A program made the position numbers and the translations under genes. The notes beneath the pieces are model-generated. The model was not told where the DNA came from, did not search any database, and saw nothing but the letters and a program-made list of their open reading frames with translations. 13,388 bases of DNA from JALHSW01 sp038321755 (GTDB lineage Bacteria; Actinomycetota; Acidimicrobiia; IMCC26256; PALSA-555): the NCBI GenBank assembly GCA_038321755.1, contig JBBQFJ010000100.1, positions 1-13,388 on the forward strand, written 5' to 3'. Positions 12,559 to 13,388 of this stretch are shown piece after piece (positions within the stretch are counted from its first letter, which is position 1; each line of letters opens with the position of its first letter).

Positions 12559-12608
12559 GGGCGGTGGCTCACGTGAGGGCGGTGGCTCACGTGAGGGCCG
12601 CAGCTCAT
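12555..12608. repeat. Three-unit 18-bp tandem repeat filling the gap between convergent genes
   Basis: Unit GTGAGGGCGGTGGCTCAC occurs exactly at 12555-12572 and 12573-12590. A third copy at 12591-12608 differs at four of 18 bases. Each full unit is an inverted repeat (GTGAG...CTCAC, loop of 8), and each junction makes the perfect palindrome CTCACGTGAG (12568-12577), which in the second junction uses the third unit (12586-12595). The first unit contains the stop of the LLM gene and the third contains the stop of the convergent gene. It may act as a two-way hairpin terminator, though no T-run follows, or as a binding site. Confidence 0.8.
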
Positions 12609-12994
12609 GCGAGCGCCGGCTGACCCTCCTCGGCGTCGCGCCAGTCGCGAAGCTGCAGGTAGATCAGCACACTCACGATCCCGGCCCACAGACACCACAG
12701 CGATGTGAGTCCCTCGGACTGCACCCGCACGATGGTCGCGACGGCTGCGGCGTTCGCGACGCCGAACCACACGATCCGTCGCTGACTCGACAACACGAAC
12801 GAACCGCAGGTCGCGACGATGTAGAGCGCGGTGACGAGCCAGACGAAGCCTTCGGTGATCTGATGGAGGGCGAACGCGAGGGGCAGCGCGGCAAGCGGCA
12901 CCTCGCGCGGATGGCGCGCCTCGCGCAACGACGCCACGCCGACCAGACCGATCACGGCCCCGCTCACGAAGTCGGCTTCCGGGGAGAAGCACAT
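12605..12994 (-). CDS. DUF6629-type membrane protein, internally shortened
   Basis: A 129-residue integral membrane protein. The start MCFSPEADFVSGAVIGLVGVASLRE and the stretch ALPLAFALHQITEGFVWLV are the N-terminus of the DUF6629 family as I remember it, and ALYIVATCGSFVLSSQRRIVWFGVANAAAVATIV, then GLTSLWCLWAGIVSVLIYLQLR, is its C-terminus. Ordinary members are about 200 residues or more, with two or three further helices between these parts. Here the EGFVWL block runs straight into VTALYIVATCG (about residues 48-64), so the middle is missing in frame. Four hydrophobic segments remain (about 8-24, 31-54, 56-69 and 75-113 as one or two). ATG 12994 overlaps the stop of the upstream gene as TGATG, which supports this start over the longer frame. 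Function is unknown. Confidence 0.75.
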   Translation of the reverse strand: MCFSPEADFVSGAVIGLVGVASLREARHPREVPLAALPLAFALHQITEGFVWLVTALYIVATCGSFVLSSQRRIVWFGVANAAAVATIVRVQSEGLTSLWCLWAGIVSVLIYLQLRDWRDAEEGQPALA

Positions 12995-13386
12995 CAAGCG
13001 GGCTCCTGGCCCACCACCGGCGATCCGTGGTGCACCACCATGCGCCACACGCCATCGGCGAGCACGAACACGTTGGTCGCGGTGACCGACGAGCCGGCCA
13101 GCTCGGCGGCCCCACCTTCCTCACCTCCGCCGGCGGCCTGCAGGATGTTCTCGTCGAGCGTGACCCACGCGACGTCATCGACGACGTTCACGACCTCGTC
13201 GGTGAGCACGAACTGGATGTACGGCGTGTTGGCAAAGATCGCGTCCCACGATCCCGCGACGCGTGCCCAGCCGCGCAACGTGGGCCAGCCTGGGTGCGTC
13301 ACGCACGCGCGATCGGAGTGCTCCCAGATCTCCGACATGACATCGAGATCCCGGTCCTCGAACGCGGCGTAGAACGCCGAGTTCCG
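12994..13386 (-). CDS. NTF2/SnoaL-like domain protein (5' end outside window)
   Basis: A small single-domain protein of the NTF2-like (SnoaL, ketosteroid-isomerase-type) cone fold. Visible are 130 residues, open at the window edge. The opening NSAFYAAFEDRDLDVMSEIWEH, then a conserved THPGWPTLRGWARVAGSWDAIF, then strands QFVLTDEVVNVVDDVAWVTLDENIL, and after a Gly-rich loop VTATNVFVLADGVWRMVVHHGSPV, follow the usual DUF4440/SnoaL_3-like pattern, with the HPGW block and the final VHHGSP typical. Probably only about ten N-terminal residues are cut off. An internal ATG at 13338 would remove the first helix and is not the start. Its stop overlaps the start of the membrane protein gene by one base (TGATG), so the two are co-translated. 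Such proteins may be enzymes or binding proteins; no catalytic assignment can be made. Confidence 0.85.
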   Translation of the reverse strand, partial: RNSAFYAAFEDRDLDVMSEIWEHSDRACVTHPGWPTLRGWARVAGSWDAIFANTPYIQFVLTDEVVNVVDDVAWVTLDENILQAAGGGEEGGAAELAGSSVTATNVFVLADGVWRMVVHHGSPVVGQEPA

Positions 13387-13388
13387 CG

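Noticed and set aside
12555..12608. A CRISPR array or attachment site
   Set aside because: The units abut without spacers and no cas gene, integrase or tRNA is nearby.
12351..12623. Plus-strand frame ending in VRAVAH repeats
   Set aside because: The repeats are only the translation of the 18-bp DNA array, and the rest shadows the LLM gene.
1..13388. A defence system, biosynthetic cluster or mobile element
   Set aside because: No nuclease-helicase, toxin-antitoxin, transposase, phage or assembly-line genes; composition looks even across the window.

Overview
The window looks like a piece of chromosome from a high-GC actinobacterium. I would guess the class Acidimicrobiia or a near relative. 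This rests on codons that nearly all end in G or C, a Thr-rich linker after a membrane anchor, a limonene-monooxygenase-type LLM flavoprotein, a DUF6629-type membrane protein, and many genes that seem to start without any 5' leader. The taxonomic call is inference. I see no tRNA, rRNA, CRISPR array, transposase or integrase, and gene spacing is tight throughout.

Layout. (1) 3-1550: the C-terminal three quarters of a carotenoid-cleavage-type oxygenase (all four iron histidines visible), then a small membrane-anchored protein of unknown function. (2) 1678-2160: a RadC/JAB-fold-like protein that seems to have lost its metal site, ending tail to tail with the next unit. (3) 4607-2138, minus strand: etfB, etfA and a GNAT acetyltransferase. 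(4) 4696-5895: a geranylgeranyl-reductase-family FAD oxidoreductase, divergent from etfB, followed by a small ABM-fold protein (5945-6229). (5) 7038-6217 (minus) and 7077-7394 (plus): a divergent pair made of a TIM-barrel sugar isomerase/epimerase-like protein and a muconolactone-isomerase-like small protein. (6) 9284-7408, minus: a zinc-type alcohol dehydrogenase translationally coupled to an SDR. (7) 9323-12558, plus: an acyl-CoA dehydrogenase, a 2-oxoglutarate/Fe(II)-dioxygenase-like protein and a limonene-1,2-monooxygenase-like LLM protein. (8) 13386-12605, minus: an NTF2/SnoaL-like protein, cut by the window edge, coupled to a shortened DUF6629 membrane protein.

How they fit together. 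The genes read as a catabolic, redox-rich neighbourhood. Oxygenases open or hydroxylate a lipophilic substrate, possibly terpenoid. Dehydrogenases (ADH, SDR) oxidise the alcohols. An acyl-CoA dehydrogenase then passes electrons to the ETF encoded in the same window. No substrate can be fixed from sequence alone.

Most notable signals. The same short motif (TANNNT, mostly TACGCT, then 6-8 nt, then ATG or GTG) lies directly before at least seven genes, which implies leaderless transcripts. A three-unit 18-bp repeat fills the gap between two convergent stop codons exactly. A DUF6629 protein lacks its middle. A RadC-like protein lacks its zinc ligands. The etfB-etfA spacer is strongly C-rich and G-poor in the transcript.
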